Shown here: piece by piece, positions 12,401 through 21,767 of the stretch
How the letters are laid out: the number at the start of each line of letters is the position of its first letter
Position numbering within the stretch: the first letter of the stretch is position 1
NCBI GenBank assembly: GCA_934047225.1
Contig: OW203993.1
Span: forward strand, 23,450,069 to 23,514,068
Source of the DNA: Ypsolopha sequella
Taxonomy: Eukaryota; Arthropoda; Insecta; Lepidoptera; Ypsolophidae
Direction of reading: 5' to 3'
Length of the DNA: 64,000 bases
Made by a program: the position numbers and the translations under genes
The notes under the pieces: model-generated
What the model was told of the DNA's origin: nothing
Database searches by the model: none
The model's input: the letters and a program-made list of their open reading frames with translations, nothing else

Positions 12401-15400
12401 GCTGTTCAATTTGGAGTTTCGGAATCTACAGTCGCCAGACATTTCAAAGAAACAATACCTAAGGTTGCTCAATGCATGGAGAAACTGATTTTTATTCCTC
12501 CTCGCGACGATATTCGCTCAAATCTTCCGATACCTTTTAGGAGGCGTTATTCAACAGTCGTCAGCATCATAGATTGTTTAGAAATTCAAATCGAGAAACC
12601 TAGCTCAGCAGTACATCAGGCGCTGACGTGGTCACAATATAAAAATGCGAATACTATAAAATATCTAATATCGATAACACCTAATGGACTTATAAACTTC
12701 ATATCCGAAGGTTATGGAGGAAGGACATCGGACGCCCTTATCTTTGAAGACTGCGGTTTTCTTCAGATGTTATCCCCCGGTGACGTAGTGATGGCTGATA
12801 GGGGATTTAAGAATATAGCTCATTTACTTGAACGTCAAGGTTGCAAACTTTTAAGGCCTCCTAGCGTTGATTCGGGATCAAAACTAAGTAAAGAAGAAGT
12901 TTTAGAAACTAAAAGAATAGCGGCCCTTCGAGTACACGTCGAGAGAAGTATAGGGCGTTTAAGGGAGTTTGAAATGATTGCACCTCATGCATGTGTTGAC
13001 ATTGATTATGTTAGAATATTAGACTATGTTGTGACATCTGCTTGTGGAGTAGTTAATCTTCAAGAATGCTTATTTAGAAACCAAGTTTAAAATAAAACAA
13101 TATTTATATCTTAAGCCATCTGTTTATTTTTATACCTTAACCTAAGTTTTGACCAATTTAGGAAAGACTGAGTGTTTCCAAAAACTTGTTGACTTTTCCA
13201 AAAGATCTTTGCAGTAAATTTCATCAAAATCTTCTTCAAAGATTTCTACTTCTTTGTTAGCTTCAAAATTCTTATCAGCAACACAAAAAAGCCCTTTAGT
13301 TTTGTTGCAAAAAAACATTTGCAGCTGGATTTGACCTTTTGATTTGTTTGTGAGACGATTATTTTTAATAAAGCTTTCTTTGCCTTGTGTGGTCATGGGA
13401 CATTTTATTTCTATGACATATTCTTGTGTTAAGCCATCAGGAGATGCACCTAAAATAGGCCAATCACTTTTCAAAAACAGCCCACCATTTTCGATTACAA
13501 ATTTTCTCAATTTTGCTACTTTTGCCCTAACATCAGGTTCCAGTACTTTGCCTCTTCGCATTGCAGGAGTTTCTGGTATGGTTGCACCGAATATTTGCTC
13601 AACTAATGAACCATCAGGGGTTTTGCAATGGGCGGCGTCGTGTATTTTTGACGCGGTTATTCTGCAATATCGCATCTCATGCCATAAAGGAGACTGAGCT
13701 TGAGATAGAGTTTCTTGTTCTATTTTTGAACACTTTTCTGGTGTTTGTTTTGTTGTACAATAATCGATGAAGCCTTGTGCACTGTTCGTGTCGTTACCTT
13801 CTTTTTTATAATCATTTATCAAGTTATGCAATGATAATTTCGTAAGTTCATTCTGTGTAACGTAACTTGTTAACTGAATCCTAATAGAATTTAACTGTAT
13901 ATTGTGCACCAGTTTGTTAAAAAATTGTTCACTTCTTACATTAGCGTTATCGTCAATATCTCCAGCGCTGGAACCGATATCTTTGGCTTTTATAAATTTC
14001 AAGGTTGTGCCCACTGTGGCCAGTTTTGGTTTGGCCCAATAACATTTTTTTTCAGTTGGAGAAGGCTCTTCACTGCGTCTGTGTATCCACATAAGAAATG
14101 CTACACTATGTTTGCAACCTCCTTTTTGTGCAGCACAATCATGACAAGTAACATCAATAATAGTTTTATCATTTTCTTCACATTTGAGAGTCTTAACCTT
14201 TAGTTTTTACTTTATGCTCCGGTGTTATTCTTGCCTTTACTGTGCACACATTTCCATTTCTTTGGACTTGGACATACCCTACGGCATCGTCGCCATATGA
14301 CTCTCGTACAGACCTGTAATAATCATACAGCATTAAATACCTACATCAGATTACCTGATGCGGTTGCACCATTTAAGTGCATCGAAACAAAAAACATGGT
14401 AGGTATCCGCTAATGTTAGTTAATCTACGGCGCGCTCCCGGTCTATAATGTTTAGGTGAACTTGAAACCGGCACTTACTAAATCGCAATGAATCATGCCT
14501 GCAGTTGCCTGCTTACAAAAACATCAACTCGAACTCCGTAGGAAGAAATAATGTAGGTACTTGACTTGACTAACGTTTTTATGATGGAGTGTGTTATGCT
14601 GTCCATGTACCTTTTTACCCAGGTTATTTTATTATTTTCACATTACCTACCGCAACAGCCATGGGAAAAAGTACCTAGGCCTAAACTCACTAACTAACAC
14701 ATTAAATTTGGTAGGTACTTACCGTTGAAGCTTCCAACCTCGGATTTCAGCGCTGGTATACTTCACATGATTGTTTAAGTATTCAAAAACCATGAAAGAA
14801 TCCACTTTAGGTAGATTATCTGACTGTCCTTTTTCGAATCCATCTTCCAATTTGTTGCTCATTATTACAGAACACCGAAACAATAAACCGATAATGCATA
14901 AAACTCGAAAAAAAACCGAGTGTTCGCTACTAATCACGAATGTGCGTACTGGACGACTGCGATCGCGCGGGGTCTGTGTGTGATGACGACATCGGTATCC
15001 ACGGGCGGGAGGCGCGCGTTTTAAAATCAAGCCCGATAAAATATTAAATAACTTTGCCATTTATGGACGGATTTCAAAAAATCAAAAAGTAGTGTACTCA
15101 GAAAATCATAACACATGCAATGTAATAGTCAAAATTGGATTCTCCCGTTATGTGACTTATCCTCATTGTACAGCGCTCCTAGCGGTTTACGAGAGGAACC
15201 ACAATTCATAATACTATATTCCACGCAGTTGAGACCATTCGAGACAAAAGCTCATGGTAGGCTGAATACGAATTCTTACCGTGATCTGTTTGTATCCAGT
15301 GAAAGTTCCTTCTGTGGATACATCAGTCCAACCGCCTGTTAGGATCTCTTGCATGTATTTAAAAGCCTGTAAGATAAAAAAATAACAAGTAGGCCATCCC

Positions 15401-18400
15401 AATAAGCTGCAAGATGCTTATGGCAAGATGGCCTTAGATGTTTGTGGCGTTTTGATAGGTTCAAGGCCGTAGCCAGAAAATAATTTCAGGGGGTTTGATT
15501 TGGGCGCACTGTATACAAGGTGTAACAGAAAGGTGTAAGGTGTAACCATATTTGAAAAGCTTATTCAGTCAATGGTTTAGAACAACTTTTACTATGGAAC
15601 AAAACCTGTATCTCGAAAAAAAAATTTTACTGTTTCATAGAAAAATGCAATGCCGCTCGGCCGAAATGTATGGAAGGGCAGATTTTTTTTTGCGATTTCA
15701 GGGTTGGCTCCATAGTAAAAGTTGTTCTATACCATTGACTGAATAAGCCCTTCAAATATGGTTACACCTTTCTGTTACACGTTGTATAACTGCAGTCTCA
15801 TTAATACTTATTAAAAGTCTAAAATAAATATCTTTTTTATTTCGGGGGGGGGATCTCTCCCCCTTGATCCCCCCCTGACTACGGCCTTGATTAGGTTTGA
15901 TTTCAATGAAATTTTCCATGCATCGTTAGATATGATATTTGTATTATGTCTGTGTGAACCTGAATATTACAATAAGACAACAAATTTAAGTCGAAATATA
16001 TAAGAACTCTTCATGATTCCAATTAAAACAAAAAAAAAGTTTTATTTGGCGTGTGTCATCTTTTTCGAATAAGTAAGATAATAACGGGCACATATTATAT
16101 TACATTATAATAACCAATTAACGAACAAGTTAAAAAAGTATGAATATCAGCCTAAACATGACGTCACGAAGGATTTTAAGAAGCAGCGATCAGCTCAGTC
16201 GCGCGTACAGTCGTACAGGCTAGGCACATGCCCAGGGGCAGGGTCAAAAGGATATTAGCGCTGCTCAGAGAAAAAATATATGAACTTAATTAATTATTGT
16301 AATATTCATATACCTATTTATGTACGTACATTTTTCAAGTGGTATATGTATTTTATAATTTAATGTTGTTATCTCCTATTAATTACTGTTTATGTTTATT
16401 AGCATGTAATATAATATAGTTTACTAAGTATTTGAGTAATATAAGGTTAAATAATATTAGTTGGCGAAAGTCAAAACATAGGTAGTACTAGTCTATATGA
16501 CCAACTGTTTGTATGGGAGCTAAGCGAAATTCGAAACTTTTTTCTCTTCCTCCCATACAAATTGCCCCGATCAGCTGACTGGTCCAGTATGGAAAGGCGA
16601 AAACAAATTTTAAGAATTTCGCTTAGCTCCCATACAAACAGTTGTTCATATAGACTAGTACTGCCTATGTTTTGAGTTTCGCCAACTAATATTATTTAAC
16701 CTTATATATATATATTTAAATCGGTACCCTATAATATTATGACTGGGTGACTGGTGTGTGGTTAGCTGGTACAGAATACTAAATAGTATTAAGCTTTGAA
16801 ATTTTTATCTTGTGCAGTAAAGAATTTTATTATTATTATTAAGTATTTATATTTATTTGTCATATCTCGGGACTATGTAGTCGCGGACCTTTGGGAGGCG
16901 TGCGTGGGGCCGAAGCCAACACGTAGAGGCCCTTTAGACAATTTAATCTAAATTTGATGTGACACCAACCGACCAACCCCCGGTCAGTGTAGAACTAGAA
17001 CTATTGTAAGGAATGAAAACAAAGGAAACCAGATTATTTTGTTGTGGTGCTAGTGGACTGGATAACTAGGACTATGAAAGGAACTATGGCGCCCGCCCGA
17101 CTTATGTTATTAAACACGGAAATTTGTTATTACCTATGATACCTCAAAACGAGGGCGGGGATGTCATCGCGGGAATATTTCCTTTTTAAAGGTTTTAAAG
17201 CTGGGTGTATTATGTTTGGCACAAACATGCATGTCAAAGGCCCAAGTTCATTCAATCAGTGTTTGTTATTTATTGCCTCATTAGGTGTAGGTACCTGTCT
17301 CAGATTAACCGAGTCGAAGTGAAATAGCATTCCGGAACAAGCAGATGTAATTTCTCTGTACACTTCAATACTACCAGTATCTTTAGATCCAACTAGGACA
17401 CAGCTTCCACTCAGGAATATCACTACCTTGAAGAAAACAAAAAGGTTAATTTCAGCATTCCTCCTTTTAATGCGTTATTCTAGTGCCTGAACACTTTACC
17501 TGACTATTACTCCGCTTACACAAATCCTTGATTGCGTCAACTTTGCTAAGCTCGTTAGCGTAGGCGTCAGTAAAGACGAATATTTGAGATGGTGCTGCGG
17601 TGACTTCTAAAGCTCTCTGTATTCCAGCCAAGGAATTTTCAGGACAGTCATGTCCTCCGCTAACAGAAAGCCTGTTTACTTTTTTTTTGAAATCATCAGG
17701 ATACGTGGATATGTCCGTTGGTTGGACATCTGAAAAATATTCTCGCGGAGTGAACCCCCTTTACTCATTTACTCCTAAGACGCTGAAATAAGAACTAAAA
17801 ATAAGTAGCGCTGGCGTCCGTACACCTGCAATACCATACGTTGGCGAAGTTTGGGCCAGTTGCTATACATATACGTACATACTTACTTAAATATACTTTT
17901 TGTTTCTGTTCCAATCACTCGCATATAGTAATACAAGTACGCCTACTGGTTACTGGCTACCTGATAATGAAGCAATGTGATAATGGCCATTTCGGCACTA
18001 ATCGCTGTGGTGAGTGACGTGAGCGTACTCGAAACTAATAATAAAGATGAGACAGTGACGTTATCTATTATAATAAGTGTCTATTTTAGTTCCCTGTACG
18101 CTCGGTGGGGGCGCTTTGAATTGGCACAAAAAGAATTGTCTTTTTGTGTGGAACAAGATGTCCAGCGTACTTGTATCAATACATGTCAGTGGTTCCAATG
18201 TGTCTTTAAATATTTAAGAAGTATAAAAATTCTTACCATCATTGAATGGAACCAATATAAACTTTTCAATTTCAAATTCACTTTTGCTGATCGCATTTAA
18301 CACTGTTCCAATATTATTTTTTATTACTTCGATTTCTTCTTTCATAGAAACCGTTGTATCCACAACAAGGGTTAAACTACGTTCTGAATTGATAACTTTA

Positions 18401-18444
18401 CAAAAAAATACTAAAATAAATGCGAATATTGGTTTAGGAGACAT
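3402..18444 (-). CDS. Secreted vWA-domain protein, hemicentin-1-like (seven exons, 3' part outside window)
   Basis: Seven minus-strand exons with GT..AG junctions: 18444-18237, about 17760-17500, 17426-17295, 15366-15280, 8408-8280, 6404-6239 and 3583-3402. The last six join in one consistent frame. The start gives a hydrophobic signal peptide (MSPKPIFAFILVFFCKVINS), then a von Willebrand A fold with LTLVVDTTVSM at the metal-site position, LVPFND, SGGHDCPE and QIFVFTDAY. After the vWA domain come beta-rich segments (FPVTASTKGLMIAVSG, GEYRINVHGRN, GNTNYILITISEN) arranged as in insect hemicentin-1-like proteins. Expected role is extracellular matrix or cell-surface adhesion. The gene runs off the left edge, where Ig-type repeats would be expected if it is a true hemicentin; that is inference. 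The intron between exons 4 and 5 holds the ISL2EU-type transposon. The exon 1-2 junction does not read through cleanly. Confidence 0.75.
3718..3741. repeat. (TAA)n microsatellite
   Basis: Eight uninterrupted TAA units next to the start of the dispersed repeat at 3745-4125. Confidence 0.9.
3745..4125. repeat. Dispersed repeat, inverted copy at 39610-40020
   Basis: The reverse complement of much of this stretch lies at 39610-40020 in HPS5 intron 4. Shared blocks include GGTACACAGGAAAGGCTGCAG, AGCCCTAGGGCAAAATAAT and TGATGCATAAAAAGTGGG. The left edge (3745-3790) also matches, reversed, the sequence at 48061-48105 beside the tRNA-like element. Non-coding, family not identified. Confidence 0.65.
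4129..4302. mobile_element. Near-perfect palindromic element built on a tRNA T-arm
   Basis: Two 83-nt arms (4129-4211 and 4220-4302) that appear identical in reverse complement, separated by 8 nt. Each arm ends at the centre with TTCGAATCCTGGCCCGGGGA, which is the T-loop, T-stem and acceptor 3' side of a tRNA. The outer arms match the terminal inverted repeats of the element at 47760-48045, whose interior holds a fuller tRNA-like sequence. It is probably a fold-back derivative of that element. Confidence 0.75.
4310..5470. other. Intronic stretch, no gene recognised
   Basis: AT-rich DNA inside the intron between exons 6 and 7 of the vWA gene. Short local symmetries are present (around GCCGACTATAAATATGGC at 5237-5260). 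No exon, tRNA or transposase remnant was seen. Confidence 0.5.
5480..6218. mobile_element. Possible hAT-type MITE with GAGATCTCG-rich ends
   Basis: The left end begins CACTAGGGAATGCAATCTCGG. The reverse complement of the right end begins CACCTAAATGTCAATCTCGA, so about 24 bp match imperfectly. Both ends carry further copies of CGAGATCT/AGATCTCG. The end style resembles hAT elements, but no 8-bp target duplication could be found. The edge abuts exon 6 of the vWA gene. Confidence 0.4.
6868..6950 (+). repeat. RTE-like LINE-associated repeat fragment
   Basis: Matches the start of the repeat at 48395-48470 (blocks ACAGACTGGTAACGGGCAGC and GGCGTCACTGGTG). At the other locus this sequence precedes an RTE-type 3' end. 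The rest of 6430-7070 holds nothing recognisable. Confidence 0.5.
7071..7331. mobile_element. Fold-back MITE, arms about 90 bp
   Basis: Inverted arms share TTTAAGCACGATTACGCTACC and GGTTTCATTGATTT. The outer ends share TAGAAAATTGAAAA. The loop is AT-rich and non-coding. Confidence 0.7.
7571..7735. mobile_element. Short hAT-like MITE, family B copy 1
   Basis: Terminal inverted repeats: CTACCGCGTAATTCT at left, CTACCGCGTAATTCTC reversed at right. The right end begins CAGGGGCT in reverse complement. A second copy lies at 31560-31727 in HPS5 intron 1 in the same orientation and is nearly identical. No clear 8-bp duplication at either site. Confidence 0.65.
8410..9715. other. Intronic AT-rich stretch with simple repeats
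   Basis: Inside the intron between exons 4 and 5 of the vWA gene. It has short CA-rich tracts (9095-9110), a T20-class homopolymer near 9370, and a run ending in AATAAA signals near 9515 that could be an old retrotransposon tail. No coding sequence recognised. Confidence 0.4.
9731..10290 (+). mobile_element. LINE 3'-terminal fragment, family C copy 1 (empty site for family D MITE)
   Basis: From about 9990 the sequence reads, with small breaks, as the C-terminus of a non-LTR reverse transcriptase: MLRWF, VEGTARPGRPRRTYADQIGD, STRN then DRSKWKSVVSAY. It ends with ATGTATGT repeats. The 5' part (9735-9950) is shared with 55098-55290. Other pieces of family C lie at 30235-30395, 35655-35805 (reversed) and 55290-56110. 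The TTAA at 9731-9734 is uninterrupted here, whereas the 55-kb copy carries a 467-bp insertion at the same base. Confidence 0.75.
10477..10601. repeat. Inverted repeat, arms about 46 bp
   Basis: AAAACAGACGCACACAGGC at left pairs with a right arm that reads AAAACAGGCACACGCACAC in reverse complement. Both continue with ATAGACGCGTACGTA and ATCTCGG. Could be a small MITE; no target duplication seen. Confidence 0.6.
11084..13090 (+). CDS. THAP-domain DDE_4 transposase (ISL2EU/Harbinger type)
   Basis: Two exons (11084-11260 and 11639-13090) joined by a GT..AG intron in phase 0, giving 542 residues. Exon 1 plus the first codons of exon 2 form a THAP zinc finger: C6, C11, C54-x2-H57, and later a basic LRLKKGVLLHKF segment. 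The middle is low-complexity. A helix-turn-helix around VLAVQFGVSESTVARHF precedes the nuclease core. Catalytic acidic residues fit D371 in SIIDCLEIQIEKP, D446 in VMADRGF and E494 in HVERSIGRLREFE. The family binds the transposon ends with the THAP domain and cuts and joins DNA. The start ATG has the THAP signature right behind it. No stop or frameshift interrupts it, so it may be functional. A polyadenylation-type AATAAA follows at 13093. Confidence 0.85.
13142..14863 (-). pseudogene. YqaJ-type recombinase/exonuclease of the transposon, frameshifted
   Basis: Exon 1 (14863 to about 14724; MSNKLEDGFEKGQ..LPKVDSFMV) splices by GTAAGT..CAG to exon 2 from 14311 (RSVRESYGDDAVGYVQVQRNG), in frame. 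Exon 2 shows a SWIM-like zinc motif (CHDCAAQKGGCKH), HRRSEEPSPTE, and the YqaJ/lambda-exonuclease core: WHEMRYCRITASKI, MRRGKVLEP, LGASPDG, VIEIKCP and GQIQLQMFF. The Asp of SPDG and the Glu and Lys of EIK match catalytic positions of the PD-(D/E)XK fold. A frameshift near 14200-14210 (between EHKVKTK and LKCEEND) breaks the reading. The C-terminal nuclease part is open from 14092 to 13142. In this element class the protein is an accessory nuclease of unproven role. Confidence 0.8.
15462..15889. mobile_element. hAT-like MITE containing a nested TA-flanked MITE
   Basis: Ends begin CAAGGCCGTAGCCAG (left) and CAAGGCCGTAGTCAGG (right, reversed). Flanking octamers GATAGGTT and ATTAGGTT agree at six of eight positions, as in an aged hAT duplication. 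The middle is occupied by the younger element at 15514-15786. Confidence 0.6.
15514..15786. mobile_element. MITE family E copy 1 (TA-flanked, about 80-bp arms)
   Basis: Ends read TACAAGGTGTAACAG and TACAACGTGTAACAG (reversed), then shared GTTACACC/GGTGTAACC, TTATTCAGTCAATGG and GAACAACTTTTACTATGGA. A close second copy is at 40266-40514. TA lies outside both copies. Non-coding. Confidence 0.8.
16439..16708. mobile_element. Fold-back MITE, arms about 105 bp
   Basis: Arms differ at only a few positions. Shared blocks are TAATATTAGTTGGCGAAA, CTAGTCTATATGA, CAACTGTTTGTATGGGAGCT and AAGCGAAATTC. The loop is about 60 bp. High arm identity suggests recent amplification or arm conversion. Confidence 0.8.
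16840..17130. repeat. Dispersed repeat related to 32000-32700
   Basis: Preceded by (TTA)n. Shares ordered blocks with HPS5 intron 2: CGGACCTTTGGGAGGC, GGGGCCGAAGCCAACA, AATTTAATCTAAAT, GACCAACC and GGATAAC..GGACTATG. Family unknown; no protein homology seen. Confidence 0.5.
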
Positions 18445-18705
18445 TTTGAACCTAGATCGATTACGCCAAGTTTGATACTGACTAGATCTTTGGTTTATTG
18501 TAAGATTTTCAATATCATCATTAAGGAGTAGGTAGTCAATATACTATGATGTTTCCTTCTTTATACTTCAGATTTTTTATACATTAAACCCAAGTCGAAT
18601 TATCTGAGACTTTTCATACTCAAAAGTATTTTTTTAGGTCTATTTCCAGTCACAGCCAAAAATATAGTCAAATTAATCTACTTATTTTCTACTTATAATA
18701 ATATA

Positions 18706-18864
18706 GCCGATTCTGAAGGCTTTAATTTTAGTGTTAGTGCTGTCAAAACTTAAATTTTTTCAAAGTAATTTACATTCTGTTCCTAACACCTTAGGACTAT
18801 TTTGCAATCGAGAAAATGTAGTTTTGACACCACTAAAACTAAAATTTTAGCTTTCAGAATCGGC
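18706..18864. mobile_element. MITE family F copy 1 (GCCGATTCTGAA ends)
   Basis: Arms of about 50 bp share GCCGATTCTGAA, TTTTAGT and GTGTCAAAACT. The second copy at 40710-40908 has the same ends. Lies just upstream of the vWA gene start. Confidence 0.7.
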
Positions 18865-19124
18865 TTTAATATCTCTTCTACTAACAATAAAGTAGTCAAA
18901 AAGTCCCGTTTGAAATTTTAAATAAAATAGGTTATTAGTGTATTGTGCTGAGGCTAAAACTATTTTTTTTTAATTTTTGTGTGTCTGTCTGTCTGTATGT
19001 TTCGGAACTACTCAACGGATTTGAATGAGATTTTTTTTAATTTTCATCGTAGTGACCCTGGTGAACATATAGGGCCTATAGGGCGTGGTCAATAAGACAC
19101 AACAATCCAATTGAATGATTTTTT

Positions 19125-19335
19125 ATTATATTGTAGCTTAACATCGGAAAATAAACAATTTTTTCTTGGTTATCAGTTATTTTAGACATAAAACTGAAGC
19201 CGTTTACATAAAAAACGTATATATCATTTTAAAAGGCGTCATTTTCAAAAATAAAATCTATCTAGTGAAATGTGTCTTTACAACGGAAAAATAAAAGTCT
19301 GAAAAAACAAGTCTGTCAGTTTTACTTAGATCAGG
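19125..19335. repeat. Dispersed repeat related to 7900-8090
   Basis: Both stretches share GACATAAAACTSAAGCCG, TTACAACGGAAAAATAA-like and AGTGACATTTGTCT-like blocks in the same order. It follows a short CTGTCTGTCTGTATG tract with a Helitron-like flavour. Family not identified. Confidence 0.4.
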
Positions 19336-19842
19336 TAAATAGTTAACTCAGCATATTGATAAATACTTGAAATGTTTAAATATTTCGATATTAAATCTAC
19401 ACCTTAACCATGATAAATAGATAAGTACATATCTCAACATAGAGAGCTAGCAATATTACAAAGTAAGCTGATATTAATGATAACTTTTAACCCTAGCTCT
19501 AAACACGTGAATTGAATAGGGCATTCTCCTCATCATTTCAATCGTCGATTGGTGGGATAAGTACCTACTTTGGGAGATAAATAGGGGCCATGCCCTCTCC
19601 TCCCCCCAAAGAACACGGGTTTCGATTACTGATTTGTATATAACAGTTAATAAGTAATTATAATGATATCTATGGCTTTCACTTTCTATACATTCAATTT
19701 TGTAAAAAATAAAAGGGGTCGTCGCCGCGCTTCGCTTACATGCAAAGTACGCTCCTCTCAGGCCAGTCACAGTGAAACATCCCCCAGCTCCTTGCCTTAT
19801 ACCAAAAATTAAAAAGCTGCAAGCATTGCGTGAACATGCTAG

Positions 19843-19957
19843 TACAGTGGAGACCACATCAAGCTATACACTTGCAGTACGACATTAGCCCCTACAGAGA
19901 AGAATATAAGATAGGTGCAAAGTCCAATGTGTCTTACTTGATGCGGTCTCCACTGTA
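19843..19957. mobile_element. Short Tc1/mariner-type MITE
   Basis: 115 bp with inverted ends TACAGTGGAGACCACATCAAG and TACAGTGGAGACCGCATCAAG. The TACAGTG start is typical of Tc1/mariner non-autonomous elements. The interior is non-coding. Confidence 0.6.
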
Positions 19958-20049
19958 CAAAATAATCAGGCTAATCCTACAGAAGAAAACTTTAAATAAT
20001 TTAACCTTTTAGTTTTAGTACAATCACGGCTTAGAAAGTTGAGAAGTGT

Positions 20050-20900
20050 ATCCTCTCTATTTCCTCGAAAGCTGTTGGTAGCGACAGCATAGGCTTGGAT
20101 ATGCTCATACCTATCCTAGATGTATTGCTGCCTCCTCGCACATAGCTTTTTAATGACTCAATGGCCAGCAATACATTTCCTTCTTCGTGGAAACAAGCTT
20201 CCATTATCCCACTACTTAAGATCAGTAATCCTGCTTCCTACACAAAAATTCAACTTCAATACTTCCTTTCTTATCCAAAGTCCTTGAAAAAATTGTCCAC
20301 ACTCAGTTGAGTGAATATCTGTCCCATAACAAATTGGTTAACACGCTACAGTCTGGTTCTCGTCCCGGTCACAGCTCTGTAACCACCCTTATCAAAGTCA
20401 CTGACGATATCCGTTTTTATATATAGAAGCAGCGTCTCACAGTAACAGTTCTTACGTTGCTTGATTTCAGCATAGACTTCAACTCAGTTGACTTTGACGC
20501 TCGGGGCGTTACGTACACTTAAAATTTCTCTAGCCGTTATCTCTTAGTTTGAATCATACCTTTGCGGTCGCCAGCAGTGCGTCAAAGCTAACGATTGTTG
20601 TTCGGACTGGTTTCCATCAACAACAGGTGTTCCACAGGGTGGTGTCTGTCTCGATTACTCTTTTCTATATTTATAAACATCCTTGCCAAAAAGTGTTTTT
20701 TTCTTGCTACTACTTTTATGCTGATGACCTGCAGCTCTATGTCGATACACCTGTAGAGAGCATTATCGAAGCAATTTGTGCTCTGAATAAGAATATACCA
20801 AGTACATTATCGGTATGGGCCATGGCTTCCAGCTTGCTGGTGAACCCCAGTAAGTCGCAGGCTATAATTAGGTATAGGTAGGTCGCGTATGCTGTCTAAG
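20050..20900 (+). pseudogene. Degenerate non-LTR retrotransposon reverse transcriptase
   Basis: Across several frames the sequence spells the middle of a LINE reverse transcriptase: SKAVGSDSIGLDMLIPILD, FPSSWKQASIIPLL, a box around QSGSRPGHSSVTTL, then YADDLQLYVDTP (catalytic YADD) and LLVNPSKSQAII. Multiple frameshifts and stops show it is long dead. 5' and 3' ends are missing. It belongs to the Jockey/CR1-like group; I cannot place it more finely. Confidence 0.7.
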
Positions 20901-20989
20901 ATTGAAATTGAAATTGACAAAATTATATTATTTTATACTTCTGTTATTTCCTACACAATTCCTATTTCCTAGCACAGTCTTTTCTTCTC

Positions 20990-21235
20990 CGCATTCTCGA
21001 TTACGCGGACCAGAATTATTTCTGGTATATGCATTTCGAGTTAAGAGGGTTTTCATTTTGGAAAACCTGTTTGGATTTTCTGGATAAAAATTGTGAAACG
21101 AAGTCTTCAAACACACTTTTTTTCCTCGTTTGACTAATAGGAACCATTTACAGAACTCAAACATATTTTTTAGATAGATTTTAACAATATCTAGATTTTT
21201 GATTTTGGAAATTTTGCCAGCTAGGTAGTTTTTTT
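20990..21235. repeat. Dispersed repeat, first half (second half at 24340-24450)
   Basis: Matches 43310-43540: blocks TCTTCAAACACACTTTTT, AATAGGAACCAT, ACAGAACTCAAAC and CAATATCTAGA. In the 43-kb copy this runs almost directly into a stretch that here appears only at 24340-24450. Confidence 0.65.
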
Positions 21236-21646
21236 GTTATAAAAATGAAACATAAGTACTTTTCTTGGAAGGACTTTTATATAAGGGTACATACATAAGT
21301 ACCTATATATTTGAGAGGGAGAAAGGGGGGGCAGGAAGGAGATCCCCCACATGGGGGAAGACTAGGAAATGCGTAGTTTGCTTTAAATAAATTTTTTAAA
21401 CTCTCATTTTGTGGTTATGTTTTGGTACCTAATAGTTTTTGATGATTTGGTTTACAGAGATTCGCAGTTTTTATTTTTGTTTCTATTGTTTTATTAAATT
21501 TCAAAAAACGTATGAAAGTAGGTACCTAAGCTCCGTTTCGCAGGGTTGGCTACACTTTGTTACGGCGCGCTGCCCACCCTCCGCGCCTCCGGCTTTTTAT
21601 ATGCACATATATTTTGTATTCATACTCATATAATAAATTTATTAGA

Positions 21647-21767
21647 GTCGAAGTGCACTGACTCGGTTTTTGAATAGTTTGAACCTACCAGCACAGAAGG
21701 AGTCGGAGTGCGCTAGGTCGGTTTTGAACAGTTGAACCTACCAGTACAGAAGTCGGGGTGCACTGAC
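21647..21767. repeat. About 52-bp minisatellite, left part
   Basis: Units of 50-55 bp with the core GAGTCGGAGTGCGCTAGGTC, GGTTTTGAACAGTTGAACC and TACCAGTACAGAAG. About two and a third units lie here. The array resumes at 23922-24050 on the far side of the hAT-like insertion. Confidence 0.8.

Larger units (their letters stand above)
10729..15200. mobile_element. ISL2EU (PIF/Harbinger-group) DNA transposon, two genes
   Basis: About 4.5 kb holding a THAP-DDE transposase (+) and a YqaJ-type nuclease gene (-) placed tail to tail, stops at 13090 and 13142. I recall this gene pair as typical of ISL2EU-type elements. The outer parts form an imperfect inverted repeat. AATGAGGAAGAGTCAC at 10773-10788 answers AATGAGGATAAGTCAC reversed at 15152-15167. 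The region upstream of each start is GC-rich with a matching CGTCATC..CACACA core (10938-10955 and 14979-14996 reversed). Exact termini and the target duplication are uncertain. It sits in an intron of the vWA gene. Confidence 0.7.

Noticed and set aside
18214..18475. Plus-strand open frame opposite vWA exon 1
   Set aside because: Antisense shadow; the minus strand has the signal peptide, vWA motif and splice donor.
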